From Aquabacterium commune (lineage in GTDB: Bacteria; Pseudomonadota; Gammaproteobacteria; Burkholderiales; Burkholderiaceae_C), in NCBI RefSeq assembly GCF_004362855.1, contig NZ_SNXW01000002.1, forward strand, positions 372,001-436,000: a stretch of DNA of 64,000 bases, given 5' to 3'. Position 1 is the first letter of the stretch, and the number at the start of each line of letters is the position of its first letter. The position numbers and the translations under genes were made by a program. Shown here piece after piece: positions 56,913 to 64,000 of this stretch. The notes below the pieces were generated by a model that was given only the letters and a program-made list of their open reading frames with translations, made no database searches and was not told the origin of the DNA.

Positions 56913-57302
56913 TCAGGCCGCAGCGCCGTGGTCGGGGCCTGGGCGGTATTCACAGCGGTCACCGGCCGCGCGCGACACCACCACCGCGCTGACCTGCGGG
57001 ATCTGCTGGCGGGCCCGCTCGTGGATGAACACGCAGAGGTTCTCCAGCGTGGGCGCGCCCAGGCCGGCCACTTCGTCGAGGAAGTGGTGGTCGAGCTGGT
57101 TGCGGATGCCGGCGATCACGGCGCGCAGCTCGGCCAGGTCCACCACCATGCCGGAGTCGGCCTGGCGCTCACCCCGCACGATGACCTCGGCCGTGTAGGT
57201 GTGACCGTGGATGCGGCGGCTGCCGGCGGCCTCCTCGGGCGAGACCTGACGCTTGAGCGTGTGGGCGGCATCGAAAGCAAAGGTCTGGCTCAACTCGAAC
57301 AT
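56913..57302 (-). CDS. queD: QueD-like 6-carboxytetrahydropterin synthase
   Basis: The 129-residue T-fold enzyme has zinc His residues at AAHTLK and IHGHTY (about residues 13, 33 and 35), the DLAELRAVI and LDHHFLDEV blocks and late ENLCVFIHERA, with a Glu in CEYRPG. In E. coli QueD a catalytic Cys lies shortly before HGH (KCGRLHGH). Here that stretch is GSRRIHGH, without Cys, so the mechanism or activity may differ. It forms queuosine precursor with QueE, which is 78 bases upstream on the same strand. Confidence 0.88.
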   Translation of the reverse strand: MFELSQTFAFDAAHTLKRQVSPEEAAGSRRIHGHTYTAEVIVRGERQADSGMVVDLAELRAVIAGIRNQLDHHFLDEVAGLGAPTLENLCVFIHERARQQIPQVSAVVVSRAAGDRCEYRPGPDHGAAA

Positions 57303-57380
57303 CGGAGGGTCCTCACAGCGAGGGGATCAGGAAGGTGAAACAACTGGGGGCAGGCGTCAGGCAGAGCCTCAGGCCACGCT

Positions 57381-58043
57381 TCAGCGGATGCCCAGGGATT
57401 TGTGCGTCTGCACGCTCAGCAGCCAATCGGGGTGGTCCAGGCACCATTGCACGGCCCAGGCCGCCGCGTGTTGACGGGCCGCAGCATCGGCGCTGTCCAT
57501 GGCCTGCACGCGGCGCTGGCCGAACTGCCACGACGACATCGCCTGCAAGTCGGCCTCGCTGAAACCGGCTTGCGGCACCACCACTTTCAGCTCATGGCCC
57601 GAAGTCTGCACCACGGTCGAGCCGGCCTTGGGGCTGACGCAGACCCAGTCCAGGCCCGCCGGTGCGGCGATGGTGCCATTGGTCTCCACCGCGATCAGGA
57701 AGCCCTCGGCGTGCAGGGCGTCGATCAGGTCGGCATCGACTTGCAGCAGCGGCTCGCCGCCGGTCAGCACCACGAAGCGCTGGCCCTTTCGGCCGGCCCC
57801 TGTGTCGGGCCAGAAGCTGGCGATGCGCACGGCCAAGGCCTCGGCGTGCTCGAACTTGCCGCCGCCCAGGCCATCGGTGCCGACGAAATCGGTGTCGCAG
57901 AAACGGCAGACGGCCGTGGCGCGATCGGCCTCGCGGCCGGACCAGAGGTTGCAGCCCGCAAATCGGCAGAACACCGCCGGGCGGCCGGCGTGCGTGCCTT
58001 CGCCCTGCAGGGTGTAGAACATTTCCTTGACGCTGTAGCTCAC
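57381..58043 (-). CDS. queE: 7-carboxy-7-deazaguanine synthase
   Basis: This 220-residue radical SAM enzyme begins MSYSVKEMFYTLQGEG with a GTG start. AGGAG lies 7 bases before it, and the earlier GTG overlaps that ribosome-binding site. Cluster Cys follow the CX14CX2C form, with C in FAGCNLW and then VCRFCDTDF, as described for Burkholderia QueE. LTGGEPLLQVD and ETNGTIAAP bind SAM and substrate. It converts the QueD product to CDG in queuosine synthesis. Confidence 0.94.
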   Translation of the reverse strand: MSYSVKEMFYTLQGEGTHAGRPAVFCRFAGCNLWSGREADRATAVCRFCDTDFVGTDGLGGGKFEHAEALAVRIASFWPDTGAGRKGQRFVVLTGGEPLLQVDADLIDALHAEGFLIAVETNGTIAAPAGLDWVCVSPKAGSTVVQTSGHELKVVVPQAGFSEADLQAMSSWQFGQRRVQAMDSADAAARQHAAAWAVQWCLDHPDWLLSVQTHKSLGIR

Positions 58044-58062
58044 GCTGCCCACTCCTGAAGAC

Positions 58063-58380
58063 TCACCGCAACCCGGTCCACCAAACGGTCAGCGCCGAGG
58101 CCAGCACCAGGCCGGCGTACGTCGCCATGGCCCCGTCGCGGCCCATCACCAGCAGCCCGATCACCAGCGCGGCCACGTTCAGCACCGCGCACCAGCGCAC
58201 CTGGCGCCACCACCCGGCCGACTTCAGCGCCTGCCACCACACCACGCGCGCCAGGGCCGGCACCAGGACGGCCATGGCCAACGCCGGCAGCAAGAAATTC
58301 AACAGGTGGCTGAGAAATTGACCCACATCATGGGCGATCGGCTGCAGGAAAGCCCCGCGCCGACCGATGAGCAAAGGCAT
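58063..58380 (-). CDS. Small membrane protein of unknown function
   Basis: The 105-residue product (start at MPLLIGRRGAFLQ) has three hydrophobic helices (about residues 20-45, 58-75 and 83-101). No family was recognised. It is divergent from hemA, with only 13-19 bases between the two starts, and is 19 bases upstream of queE on the same strand, so it may be co-transcribed with queE. Confidence 0.55.
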   Translation of the reverse strand: MPLLIGRRGAFLQPIAHDVGQFLSHLLNFLLPALAMAVLVPALARVVWWQALKSAGWWRQVRWCAVLNVAALVIGLLVMGRDGAMATYAGLVLASALTVWWTGLR

Positions 58381-58393
58381 GATTTTATAATCA

Positions 58394-59779
58394 ATGACCA
58401 TGACCGTCCTGACCCTGGGCTTGAACCACCACACTGCCGCCGTTGACCTGCGCGGCAGATTCGCATTCGCGGTGGAGCAACTCAGTCCCGCCCTGCGCCA
58501 GTTGCACGAGCGCCTGGCCTCGCCGCACGGGTCGACGCACGCGGCCAGCGCCCAGCCCGAAGTCGCCCTGCTGTCCACCTGCAACCGCACCGAGCTGTAC
58601 TGCGCGCCGGGCGGCCTGGGCGCCTCGGCAGGGGCCTCCGCCCGCGATGTGCGCCATGCCGCCATCGCGTGGCTGGCCCAGGTCGGTCAGGTCAGCCAGG
58701 AAGAATTGCTGCGCCACACCTACCTGCTCGAAGACGGGCAAGCGGCCCGCCACGCCTTCCGCGTCGCCAGCGGCTTGGACTCCATGGTGCTGGGCGAGCC
58801 GCAAATCCTCGGCCAGATGAAGCAGGCTGTGCGCGAGGCCGACACCGCCGGCACCCTGGGCACGACCCTGCACCAACTCTTCCAGCGTGGCTTCGCCGTG
58901 GCCAAGGAGGTGCGCACCTCCACCGAAATCGGCGCGCATTCCATCAGCATGGCCGCGGCCGCCGTGCGCCTGGCCGGCGAGCTCTTCGAAGACCTGGGCC
59001 GCACCCGCGTGCTCTTTGTGGGCGCTGGCGAAATGATCGAGCTCACCGCCACGCACTTCGCCGCCCGCACGCCGCGCGCCATGGCCGTGGCCAACCGCAC
59101 CCTGGAGCGCGGCGAGAAGCTCGCCACCCACCTCGGCGCCCAGGCCATCCGCCTGGCCGACCTGCCCGAGCGCCTCCACGAGTTCGACGTCGTCGTCTCC
59201 TGCACCGCCAGCACCCTGCCCATCATCGGCCTGGGCGCGGTCGAGCGCGCACTCAAGGCCCGCAAGCGCCGCCCCATGTTCATGGTGGACCTGGCCGTGC
59301 CGCGCGACATCGAACCCGAAGTGGCGCGCCTGGGCGACGTCTATCTCTACACCGTCGATGACCTCTCCGCCCTGGTGCAAACCGCCAGCGAGAAGCGCCA
59401 GGCCGCCGTCGCCCAGGCCGAGGCCATCATCGAAACCGGCGTGCAAGGCTTCGTGAGCTGGCTGGACCAGCGCACCACCGTGCCCCTCATCCAGGCCCTG
59501 CACACCCAGGCCGACGCCTGGCGCGCCACCGAAATCGCCCGCGCCCGCAAGCTGCTGGCCAAGGGCGAAGACGTCGAAGCCGTGCTGGACGCCCTCTCGC
59601 GCGGCCTCACGCAAAAGATGCTGCACGGCGCCCTGGCCGAGCTGCACAGCGCCGACACCCGCCACCGCCCCCAGGTGGCCGCCTCGCTGTCGCGCCTCTT
59701 CCTGCGCGGCGACCTGGCGCCCCTGGCCCCGCCCCGCCAGCCCCGCTCCCCGGCAGACGAGCCCGAGGACCTCGCGTGA
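58394..59779 (+). CDS. hemA: Glutamyl-tRNA reductase
   Basis: This 461-residue enzyme starts with [20 protein letters not shown]; an ATG two codons later is an alternative. STCNRTELY near residue 62 holds the nucleophilic Cys, and [16 protein letters not shown] and [10 protein letters not shown] are family blocks. It reduces Glu-tRNA to glutamate-1-semialdehyde, the first step of heme synthesis. A perfect TATAAT (58386-58391) ends only 2-8 bases before the start codons, so a leaderless transcript is possible. Its stop overlaps the prfA start (GTGA). Confidence 0.97.
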   Translation: MTMTVLTLGLNHHTAAVDLRGRFAFAVEQLSPALRQLHERLASPHGSTHAASAQPEVALLSTCNRTELYCAPGGLGASAGASARDVRHAAIAWLAQVGQVSQEELLRHTYLLEDGQAARHAFRVASGLDSMVLGEPQILGQMKQAVREADTAGTLGTTLHQLFQRGFAVAKEVRTSTEIGAHSISMAAAAVRLAGELFEDLGRTRVLFVGAGEMIELTATHFAARTPRAMAVANRTLERGEKLATHLGAQAIRLADLPERLHEFDVVVSCTASTLPIIGLGAVERALKARKRRPMFMVDLAVPRDIEPEVARLGDVYLYTVDDLSALVQTASEKRQAAVAQAEAIIETGVQGFVSWLDQRTTVPLIQALHTQADAWRATEIARARKLLAKGEDVEAVLDALSRGLTQKMLHGALAELHSADTRHRPQVAASLSRLFLRGDLAPLAPPRQPRSPADEPEDLA

Positions 59780-60888
59780 GCCTGCAGCTCGCGCCCGCCC
59801 TGGCTTCATCGCTCGACCGCCTGGCCCGCCGCCTGCAAGAGCTCGACGCGGCCCTGTCCGACCCCGCCATCGCCGCCGACAACCGGCGCTTCCGCGAGCT
59901 CTCGCGCGAACACGCCGAGCTCAGCGGCGTCTGTGAGCTCGCGCGCCGCCACACCCAGCGCGACGCCGACCTCGCCACCGCCCGCCAGATGCTGGACGAG
60001 GCCGGCAACGATGCGGACATGCGCGCCATGGCCCAGGAAGAAATCGCCTCAGCCGAAGCCGACCTCGACGCCCTCGTCGCCCAGCTGCAAACCGCCCTGC
60101 TGCCGCGTGACCCGGACGACGCCCGCCCCGCCTTCGTCGAGATCCGCGCGGGCACCGGCGGCGACGAATCCGCCCTCTTCGCAGCCGACCTGGCCCGCAT
60201 GTACACCCGCTTCGCCGAGCGCCGCGGCTGGGCCAGCGAAGTGATGTCGGCCAGCGAATCCGACCTGGGCGGCTACAAGGAAGTCGTCATCCGCATCGCA
60301 GGGCCGCAGGCCTACGGCCAGCTCAAGTTCGAGTCCGGCGGCCACCGCGTGCAGCGCGTGCCCGTCACCGAAACGCAAGGCCGCATCCACACCAGCGCCT
60401 GCACCGTGGCCGTGCTGCCCGAGCCCGACGAGGCAGAAGCCGTCAAGCTCAACCCGGCCGACCTGCGCATCGACACCTTCCGCGCCAGCGGCGCCGGCGG
60501 CCAGCACATCAACAAGACGGATTCGGCCGTGCGCGTCGTGCACCTGCCCACCGGCATCGTCGCCGAATGCCAGGACGGCCGCAGCCAGCACAGCAACAAG
60601 GCCAAGGCCCTGCAGGTGCTGCAAGCCCGCATCCAGGAAAAAGAGCGCAGCGAGCGCGCCGCCAAGGAAGCCGCCACCCGCAAGGGCCTGATCGGCACGG
60701 GCGACCGCTCCGACCGCATCCGCACCTACAACTTCCCGCAGGGCCGTCTGACCGACCACCGCATCAACCTCACGCTCTACAAACTGGGCCAGGTGATGGA
60801 AGGCGAACTCGACGACGTCGTGGCCGCGCTGGTCTCGGCCCAGGCCGCCGAACAACTCGCCGAACTGGAGGCCGCCAGTGGCGTCTGA
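59776..60888 (+). CDS. prfA: Peptide chain release factor 1
   Basis: This 370-residue factor reads UAA/UAG. The GGQ motif is in [18 protein letters not shown] near residue 240. [18 protein letters not shown] and [18 protein letters not shown] are RF1 blocks. The start is a GTG overlapping the hemA stop. Confidence 0.98.
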   Translation: MSLQLAPALASSLDRLARRLQELDAALSDPAIAADNRRFRELSREHAELSGVCELARRHTQRDADLATARQMLDEAGNDADMRAMAQEEIASAEADLDALVAQLQTALLPRDPDDARPAFVEIRAGTGGDESALFAADLARMYTRFAERRGWASEVMSASESDLGGYKEVVIRIAGPQAYGQLKFESGGHRVQRVPVTETQGRIHTSACTVAVLPEPDEAEAVKLNPADLRIDTFRASGAGGQHINKTDSAVRVVHLPTGIVAECQDGRSQHSNKAKALQVLQARIQEKERSERAAKEAATRKGLIGTGDRSDRIRTYNFPQGRLTDHRINLTLYKLGQVMEGELDDVVAALVSAQAAEQLAELEAASGV

Positions 60889-61732
60889 CGCATCCCGCCC
60901 GATGACCACGCCGACCACCGTCGCCCAGGCCCTGCAGCACGCCCGCGAAGCCGGTCTGGCGCGCCTGGACGCCCAGCGCATCGTCGGCGGCGCGCTGGGG
61001 CGCACACACGCCTGGCTGCTCGCCCACGACACCGACGGCCTGGCCGAAGCCGACGCCCAACGCATCGCCACGCTCGTGGCCCGGCGCGCCGCCGGCGAGC
61101 CCCTGGCCTACCTGCACGGCGACCAGGAGTTCTTCGGCCTGAACCTGCACGTCACGCCCGACGTGCTCATCCCCCGGCCCGACACCGAAACCCTGGTCCA
61201 CTGGGCCCTGGATGTGCTGCCTGCCGACCGGCCCTGCCGCGTGGCCGACCTGGGCACCGGCAGCGGCGCCATCGCCCTGGCCATCGCCTCGCAGCGTCCC
61301 CTGGCCGAGGTCACGGCCGTCGATCTGTCGGATGCCGCCCTGGCCGTGGCGCGCGGCAATGCCCAGGCGCTCGGCCTGACCCAGGTGCGCTTTGCCGCCG
61401 GCAGCTGGCTGGCACCCCTGGCCGGCCAGCGCTTCGACCTGATCGTCAGCAACCCGCCCTACATCGCCGAGGGCGATCCCCACCTGCCCGCCCTGCGCTT
61501 CGAGCCCATCACGGCACTCACTGCCGGGCGCGACGGCCTGTCCGACCTGCGCCAGATCGTCGCCCAGGCCGGTGGGCATATTCACGGAAATGGCCACTTG
61601 CTGTTGGAGCATGGTCACGACCAGGCCGAAGCCGCGGCGCAACTGCTGCGCGATGCCGGCTTCACCGATGTGAGCACACGCTTCGATTTCGGAGGCCAAA
61701 CCCGCTGCACAGGCGGTCGTTGGCGCGGCTGA
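60878..61732 (+). CDS. prmC: Release-factor glutamine methyltransferase
   Basis: The 284-residue enzyme methylates the Gln of GGQ in release factors. Motif I is [16 protein letters not shown] near residue 123, and [12 protein letters not shown] (NPPY near 191) is the catalytic loop. It begins at a GTG with GGAGG 7 bases upstream, overlapping the prfA end by 11 bases; the ATG 8 codons later is an alternative. hemA-prfA-prmC form one operon. Confidence 0.95.
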   Translation: MASDASRPMTTPTTVAQALQHAREAGLARLDAQRIVGGALGRTHAWLLAHDTDGLAEADAQRIATLVARRAAGEPLAYLHGDQEFFGLNLHVTPDVLIPRPDTETLVHWALDVLPADRPCRVADLGTGSGAIALAIASQRPLAEVTAVDLSDAALAVARGNAQALGLTQVRFAAGSWLAPLAGQRFDLIVSNPPYIAEGDPHLPALRFEPITALTAGRDGLSDLRQIVAQAGGHIHGNGHLLLEHGHDQAEAAAQLLRDAGFTDVSTRFDFGGQTRCTGGRWRG

Positions 61733-61890
61733 ACCCCTCGGGAAACTGCCCTTCTGACCGGGCTTTGGATGGGGCAAATTGGACATCCCCCGCCTTTCAC
61801 AGCGTGAAACAACCCTGACGAAGGCACACATCTCTGAAGCACAAGCTCAGCCCGGCCCCGTAGCATGAAGTCGTTCTCCAGGAGCGCACC

Positions 61891-62676
61891 ATGTGCCCAT
61901 CGACCCGCACCGCCACACCCGCCACGTTCGCCAGTTCCGCGGCCCTGCACCCCACCCGCGCGGCCCGCATCGCCATGCTGGCCGGCATCCTGTGCAGCGC
62001 CGTGAGCGTGCAGGCGCAGATGGTGCCGCGCGACGAGCACTTCCTGCACCAGGGCCAGACCTCCGGCGTGACCGCCGTGCGCGTGCGCTGGGGCCATGCC
62101 CCAGCGGCGGCGGACATGCGCGGACAAGGCCTGGCGCTCAAAGGCCAGACGTCATGGCCGCGCTGGGAAGGCCGCATCGGCGCCGTCATCGACCGCCCCA
62201 TCAACCCGCTGCGCGACAGCTTCGTGCTGGCCCAACCCATGCAGGCCGGCCTCCAAATGCGCAGCATGCACGTGCTCTCCGACTACTACGTCGAAGGCGG
62301 CTTCCGCGCCACGGTCGGCCTGGTCAGCGGCGAGGCCGGACAAGCCTGGTGGTCCAGTGGCGACAATGGCGGCGGCCTCAACCTCAGCCTGCAGCACATC
62401 GACAGCCTGGGCGCGCCCGTTGGCCTCGGCCAGCAGCGCGGCCTGACCCTGCCCCAGCCCAATGCCTACGTCGGTGCCGGCTACAGCACCCGCCTGAGCA
62501 ACCCGCAGCAAAATGCCGTCTGGCGCTTCAACGCCGACTTCGGCCTCATCAACACCAGCGGCGCCAATGGCACGAGCCTGTCCAGCATCCTGCAAGGCGA
62601 CCGCTCACTGGACGAAGCCTTGCGCACCCTGCGCATGCGCCCCGTGATCAAGGTGTCCCTGGGCTACGCTTTCTGA
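61891..62676 (+). CDS. Exported barrel-like protein of unknown function
   Basis: The 261-residue product has a long N-terminus and signal-like segment (about residues 20-43, ending VQAQ). Repeated amphipathic strands and a final YAF fit a small outer-membrane barrel. LRMRPVIKVSLGYAF at the end and NAYVGAGYSTRL inside are barrel-like. AGGAG stands 8 bases before the ATG. No named family was recognised. It is isolated between prmC and grxD. Confidence 0.62.
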   Translation: MCPSTRTATPATFASSAALHPTRAARIAMLAGILCSAVSVQAQMVPRDEHFLHQGQTSGVTAVRVRWGHAPAAADMRGQGLALKGQTSWPRWEGRIGAVIDRPINPLRDSFVLAQPMQAGLQMRSMHVLSDYYVEGGFRATVGLVSGEAGQAWWSSGDNGGGLNLSLQHIDSLGAPVGLGQQRGLTLPQPNAYVGAGYSTRLSNPQQNAVWRFNADFGLINTSGANGTSLSSILQGDRSLDEALRTLRMRPVIKVSLGYAF

Positions 62677-62769
62677 CAACGCCGATGGGGATGATGGCCG
62701 AGACCGCCGCGCACGCGCCTCAGGCCTGATATAACCGGGCCTGTTGATTTTTTCGAAGAAGCACCAGCC

Positions 62770-63081
62770 ATGAGCGACGTTCAGCAGCGCATCGACGCCC
62801 TTGTCAAAGGCCACAAAGTGGTCCTGTTCATGAAGGGCACTGCCCAGTTCCCGCAATGCGGCTTTTCCGGCCGCGCCATCCAGATCCTCAAGGCCTGTGG
62901 CGTCCAGGACATCACGACCGTGAACGTGCTGGAAGACGAAGGCATCCGCCAGGGCATCAAGGCTTACGCCAACTGGCCCACCATCCCCCAGCTCTACGTC
63001 AACGGCGAGTTCGTCGGCGGCTCCGACATCATGATGGAGATGTACCAGGCTGGCGAGCTGCAGCAAGAACTGGCCAAGTGA
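62770..63081 (+). CDS. grxD: Monothiol glutaredoxin Grx4 type (CGFS)
   Basis: The 103-residue product has the CGFS active site in FPQCGFSGRA near residue 30, cis-Pro TIPQLYV and GGSDIMMEM near the end. CGFS glutaredoxins carry [2Fe-2S] clusters and work with A-type carriers such as ErpA. It is followed by ubiX after 7 bases. Confidence 0.96.
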   Translation: MSDVQQRIDALVKGHKVVLFMKGTAQFPQCGFSGRAIQILKACGVQDITTVNVLEDEGIRQGIKAYANWPTIPQLYVNGEFVGGSDIMMEMYQAGELQQELAK

Positions 63082-63088
63082 GCCAGGC

Positions 63089-63673
63089 GTGCCGCCTGTG
63101 ACCCCGCCCCGCACCCGCCGCCTCATCGTCGGCATCACGGGCGCCAGCGGTGCGCTCTACGGCGTGCGCCTGCTGCAGCGCGCACGCACGCTGGGCATTG
63201 ACACCCACCTGGTGGCCACGCCTGCGGGCATCCTCAACGTCCACCACGAGATGGGCCTGAGCCGCTCCGAGCTCGAAGCGCTGGCCACGCAGGCCCATGC
63301 GCCAGGCGACGTCGGCGCCTGCATCGCCAGCGGCAGTTTCACGACCGACGCCATGGTGATCGCCCCTTGCTCGATGAAAACGCTGGCCTCCGTGGCCCAC
63401 GGTTTCGGCGACAACCTGCTCACCCGCGCGGCCGACGTCACCCTCAAGGAACGCCGCCGCCTGGTGCTGATGGTGCGCGAAACGCCCTTCAACCTGGCCC
63501 ACCTGCGCAACATGACGGCCGTCACCGAGATGGGCGGCATCGTCTTCCCGCCGCTGCCGGCTTTCTACCACCGGCCGCAAACCATCGAGCAGCTCATCGA
63601 CGACACCGTCGAGCGCGTGCTGGCCGTCTTGCAGATGGAAGCCGCCCGGCCCACCGAATGGCAAGGGCTGTGA
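63089..63673 (+). CDS. ubiX: Flavin prenyltransferase UbiX
   Basis: The 194-residue product begins with a GTG at 63089 (a second GTG at 63098 is possible) and has LIVGITGASGALYGVRLL with the FMN-binding loop, then IASGSFTTDAMVIAPCSMKT and a late LVLMVRETPFNLAHLRNM. It prenylates FMN to the cofactor used by UbiD at 12061-13662. Although the two are partners they are 50 kb apart. Confidence 0.95.
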   Translation: MPPVTPPRTRRLIVGITGASGALYGVRLLQRARTLGIDTHLVATPAGILNVHHEMGLSRSELEALATQAHAPGDVGACIASGSFTTDAMVIAPCSMKTLASVAHGFGDNLLTRAADVTLKERRRLVLMVRETPFNLAHLRNMTAVTEMGGIVFPPLPAFYHRPQTIEQLIDDTVERVLAVLQMEAARPTEWQGL

Positions 63674-63700
63674 GCCGCTGAGGCTTGCAGCACAAACGGC

Positions 63701-64000
63701 TCAGCGCCGTACCGCCATCGTCACAGTCCCGGCATCGGCCACCTGCGTGCCGCCCTCCGGCAGCTTCCAGCCGCGCCAGGCGGCCGTGACCATGTTGGGG
63801 TACTCGGCCCGCCCGCGGCTGCCGTTGTAGCGGCCCAGGGCCAGGAACAGGTTGCCCCGCTCCACATCGAGGTAGTGCCGCAGGATCACGCAACCGAAGC
63901 GGATGTTGGTCTGCATGTGGAAGAGGCTGGCCGGGTCGCCCGTGCCGATGGTGCGCGACCAGAACGGCATGATCTGCATGTAGCCGCGCGCGCCCACCGA
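63701..64000 (-). CDS. Soluble lytic transglycosylase (C-terminal part; start beyond window)
   Basis: About 100 C-terminal residues are visible. GARGYMQIMPFWSRTIG is the SLT motif II, then IRFGCVILRHYLDVERGNLF and ALGRYNGSRGRAEYP, the latter the NGS..G substrate-binding region. The catalytic Glu lies upstream, outside the window. A second lytic transglycosylase besides that at 10690-11745. It converges with ubiX. Confidence 0.88.
   Translation of the reverse strand, partial: SVGARGYMQIMPFWSRTIGTGDPASLFHMQTNIRFGCVILRHYLDVERGNLFLALGRYNGSRGRAEYPNMVTAAWRGWKLPEGGTQVADAGTVTMAVRR

Overview
The window is a high-GC bacterial chromosome segment that reads as a betaproteobacterium of the order Burkholderiales (Comamonadaceae/Sphaerotilaceae type). 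The evidence is the gene order glyA-nrdR followed by a minor-pilin operon, the rplM-rpsI-argC-bactofilin-erpA block, the CX14CX2C type of QueE, the TPR/GT41 and PEP-CTERM genes, and the uniformly G/C-rich third codon positions. No phage, insertion sequence, integrase or CRISPR array was seen.

Left part (1-17.4 kb): a translationally coupled minor-pilin operon fimT-pilV-pilW-pilX-pilY1 on the minus strand (pilY1 is cut by the window edge). Upstream of it is glyA-nrdR, preceded by a ZTP (pfl-motif) riboswitch. Next come a membrane-anchored lytic transglycosylase, ubiD, a possible small structured RNA, a TPR/O-GlcNAc-transferase-like protein, msrA and pdxH.

Accessory stretch (17.5-24.6 kb): a degenerate MobA/MocA-like protein, then a minus-strand run of five secreted proteins interrupted by an OmpW-like barrel. 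Three of the five carry PEP-CTERM sorting tails. The other two lack the tail and end in a shared YVAK, but all five appear to have the same internal plan. This family is the most unusual content in the window.

Central housekeeping block (24.7-35.9 kb): tyrS, an M23 peptidase, anmK, erpA, a bactofilin, a DUF6776-type coiled-coil protein, argC, rpsI, rplM, a GNAT acetyltransferase, htpG with a sigma-32-like promoter, and a CAU-anticodon tRNA with its own promoter and terminator. An inverted pair of DnaA boxes follows.

Right part (36-64 kb): an orphan sulfate-binding protein, an AraC regulator next to a fatty-acid desaturase, an iron ABC transporter (fbpA, fbpB and fbpC in alternating orientation, with a Fur-box-like site), murU, miaB, and a degenerate HD-GYP protein. 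Biotin genes (bioF, bioA, bioD) are scattered around a LysR regulator, a Bax1/YccA protein, and a hybrid sensor kinase divergent from a sugar-type binding protein. The window ends with queD/queE, hemA-prfA-prmC, an orphan barrel-like protein, grxD, ubiX and the end of a second lytic transglycosylase.

Functional links across the window: ubiD needs the prenylated flavin made by ubiX; anmK and murU belong to cell-wall sugar recycling; erpA and the CGFS glutaredoxin grxD serve Fe-S proteins such as MiaB and QueE, which are also encoded here; hemA, the fbp genes and erpA share an iron theme.
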